Origin: Chitinophaga horti | GTDB taxonomy: Bacteria; Bacteroidota; Bacteroidia; Chitinophagales; Chitinophagaceae | DNA length: 64,000 nucleotides | Direction: 5' to 3' | Assembly: GCF_022867795.2 (NCBI RefSeq) | Contig: NZ_CP107006.1 | Coordinates: 186,001-250,000 of the forward strand | Shown: in pieces, positions 62,829-64,000 of the stretch | Layout of the letters: each line of letters opens with the position of its first letter | How positions within the stretch are numbered: position 1 is the first letter of the stretch | Notes under the pieces: model-generated | Told to the model about the DNA's origin: nothing | Seen by the model: only the letters and a program-made list of their open reading frames with translations | The model's database searches: none | Program-made: the position numbers and the translations under genes

Positions 62829-63227
62829 ATGGCAAAAGCAAACAATACCAAAGCTGCTGCGAAGAAAAGGGTAGTAAAGGTAGATAACTACGGAGACGTA
62901 CATATCTCCGCCAGCTTTAACAATATCATTGTTAGCATCACCAATAAATTTGGTCAGGTTATATCCTGGTCTTCTGCTGGTAAAATGGGTTTCAAGGGTT
63001 CTAAAAAGAACACTCCGTACGCTGCCCAGCTGGCTGCTAGCGATGCTGCTAAAGTAGCTATCGACGCCGGCCTGAAGAGAGCTGACGTGTTTGTAAAAGG
63101 TCCTGGTGCAGGTCGTGAAAGCGCTATCCGTGCTATCGCGAACTCCGGTATCGAAGTAAACATGATCAAAGACGTAACGCCTTTGCCACACAACGGTTGT
63201 CGTCCTCCTAAGAAACGTAGGGTATAG
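62829..63227 (+). CDS. rpsK: 30S ribosomal protein S11
   Basis: 132 residues from the ATG at 62829; an in-frame extension to 62781 has no conserved sequence. [49 protein letters not shown] and the invariant [11 protein letters not shown] end are intact. Platform protein of the 30S. Confidence 0.98.
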   Translation: MAKANNTKAAAKKRVVKVDNYGDVHISASFNNIIVSITNKFGQVISWSSAGKMGFKGSKKNTPYAAQLAASDAAKVAIDAGLKRADVFVKGPGAGRESAIRAIANSGIEVNMIKDVTPLPHNGCRPPKKRRV

Positions 63228-63238
63228 TTTCAAACAAT

Positions 63239-63301
63239 TTCCAGGATACAGTTTCTTTCGGTATATTTATCATCTACCGAAGGGATCGCTGAATCCTGGA
63301 A
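63239..63301 (+). promoter_or_regulatory. Two-stem structure in the rpsK-rpsD spacer
   Basis: TTCCAGGAT (63239-63247) pairs with ATCCTGGAA (63293-63301), enclosing TTCGGTA (63257-63263) with TACCGAA (63275-63281). It is the most elaborate spacer fold of the cluster and lies just before rpsD; S4 is the autorepressor of this operon in E. coli and B. subtilis, so a regulatory role is possible. Confidence 0.55.
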
Positions 63302-63399
63302 TTTGCAATTCATATTTACACTTAACAGTGGGTGTGCGATCAGGTTTTAGATTTTTTGAAGAGCGCACATCGTAACTAAAAAATCTAACAAATTAAAAC

Positions 63400-64000
63400 A
63401 TGGCAAGGTACACAGGACCAAAGACCAAGATTTCAAGAATCTTCGGCGAACCCATTCTCGGTAATGGCAAGTATTTAGGTAAGAACAGCAACCCTCCCGG
63501 TCAGCACGGTGCTACCAGGAAGCGTAAACAGCTGGGCGAGTACGCTCTGCAGCTGCGTGAAAAACAGAAGGCAAAGTACACTTATGGTGTATTGGAGCGC
63601 CAGTTCCGTAACCTGTTCGAAGAAGCTAACCGTAGAAAAGGCGTTACCGGTGAAGTATTGATCAAACTGCTGGAAGCTCGTTTGGACAACACCGTATTCC
63701 GTCTGGGTATCGCTCCTAGCCGTCCGGCTGCCCGTCAGCTGGTGTCTCACAAACACATCACTGTTAACGGTCACGTAATGAACGTTCCTTCTTATCAGCT
63801 GAAACCAGGTGATATCATCGGCCTGAAAGATAAGACTGCAGGTAACACTGCGCTGACCAGCGTAATTCGCGGTAAAAACCCGAAATTCTCCTGGTTAGAC
63901 TGGAACGAGAAAGAAAACAAAGGTACATTCATCGCATACCCTGAAAGGGATAGCGTTCCTGAAAACATCAAGGAACAGCTGATCGTAGAGTTGTACTCTA
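63400..64000 (+). CDS. rpsD: 30S ribosomal protein S4, cut by the window end
   Basis: 200 codons visible from the ATG at 63400; family length suggests that only one or a few residues and the stop are missing. [19 protein letters not shown], the S4 RNA-binding domain ([35 protein letters not shown]) and EQLIVELYS are seen. The zinc-free form: no Cys near the N-terminus. In the family it nucleates 30S assembly and often autoregulates the alpha operon. Confidence 0.97.
   Translation, partial: MARYTGPKTKISRIFGEPILGNGKYLGKNSNPPGQHGATRKRKQLGEYALQLREKQKAKYTYGVLERQFRNLFEEANRRKGVTGEVLIKLLEARLDNTVFRLGIAPSRPAARQLVSHKHITVNGHVMNVPSYQLKPGDIIGLKDKTAGNTALTSVIRGKNPKFSWLDWNEKENKGTFIAYPERDSVPENIKEQLIVELYS

Overview
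The window comes from a Bacteroidota chromosome, most probably Chitinophagaceae (Chitinophaga-like). The support is a SusC/SusD pair, type IX secretion (T9SS) components, many SPII lipoproteins with Bacteroidota-style sorting, promoters of the TTTG-N19/20-TAnnTTTG type, and A-rich rather than Shine-Dalgarno leaders in front of ribosomal genes. No tRNA, rRNA, CRISPR array, insertion sequence or prophage was found.

Region 1 (1-16 kb) is a mosaic of short transcription units: a truncated Tat-exported PcRGLX/YetA-like (PL26-type) protein, a DMP19-like protein, a VOC protein, a TetR regulator with a frameshifted ABC1/UbiB kinase, a hemerythrin-like protein, a cobalamin riboswitch driving a BtuG-like surface beta-propeller lipoprotein, a PepSY membrane protein, an FMN reductase, a DUF985 cupin, two GT4 glycosyltransferases, two ferritin-like proteins, and a FrnE-type DsbA protein divergent from an HxlR regulator.

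Region 2 (15.7-29.1 kb) reads as a glycerol-phosphate acquisition and catabolism locus. HxlR, PadR and glpK are tightly packed, followed by glpD, a SusC/SusD/DUF5689 outer-membrane import operon, and an exported calcineurin-like phosphoesterase with a glycerophosphodiester phosphodiesterase. The inference is that phosphodiesters are captured and cleaved to glycerol or glycerol-3-phosphate, which GlpK and GlpD feed to dihydroxyacetone phosphate.

Region 3 (29.1-33.4 kb) holds a gene-poor stretch with a minisatellite, a housekeeping operon on the minus strand (unknown protein, rdgB, thioesterase, nitroreductase) and divergent ilvE plus a small protein with a near-leaderless promoter.

Region 4 (33.5-64 kb) is the str/S10/spc/alpha ribosomal supercluster: rpsL-rpsG, fusA, rpsJ to rplN, rplX to secY, map, infA, rpmJ, rpsM, rpsK and rpsD (cut by the window end). 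It is interrupted twice. Between rpsG and fusA lie an alpha/beta hydrolase and a four-gene minus-strand operon (T9SS sorting-domain protein, PorV-like protein, small exported protein, 989-residue collagen-like protein). Between fusA and rpsJ lie two tandem paralogous lipoproteins, a PQQ-type sugar dehydrogenase and an outer-membrane beta-barrel. Transcription seems re-initiated at several points (promoter boxes before rpsL, fusA, rpsJ, rplX, map and infA), with intrinsic terminators after rpsG, fusA, rplN and secY. Most intercistronic spacers of the ribosomal cluster contain a small perfect or near-perfect hairpin.
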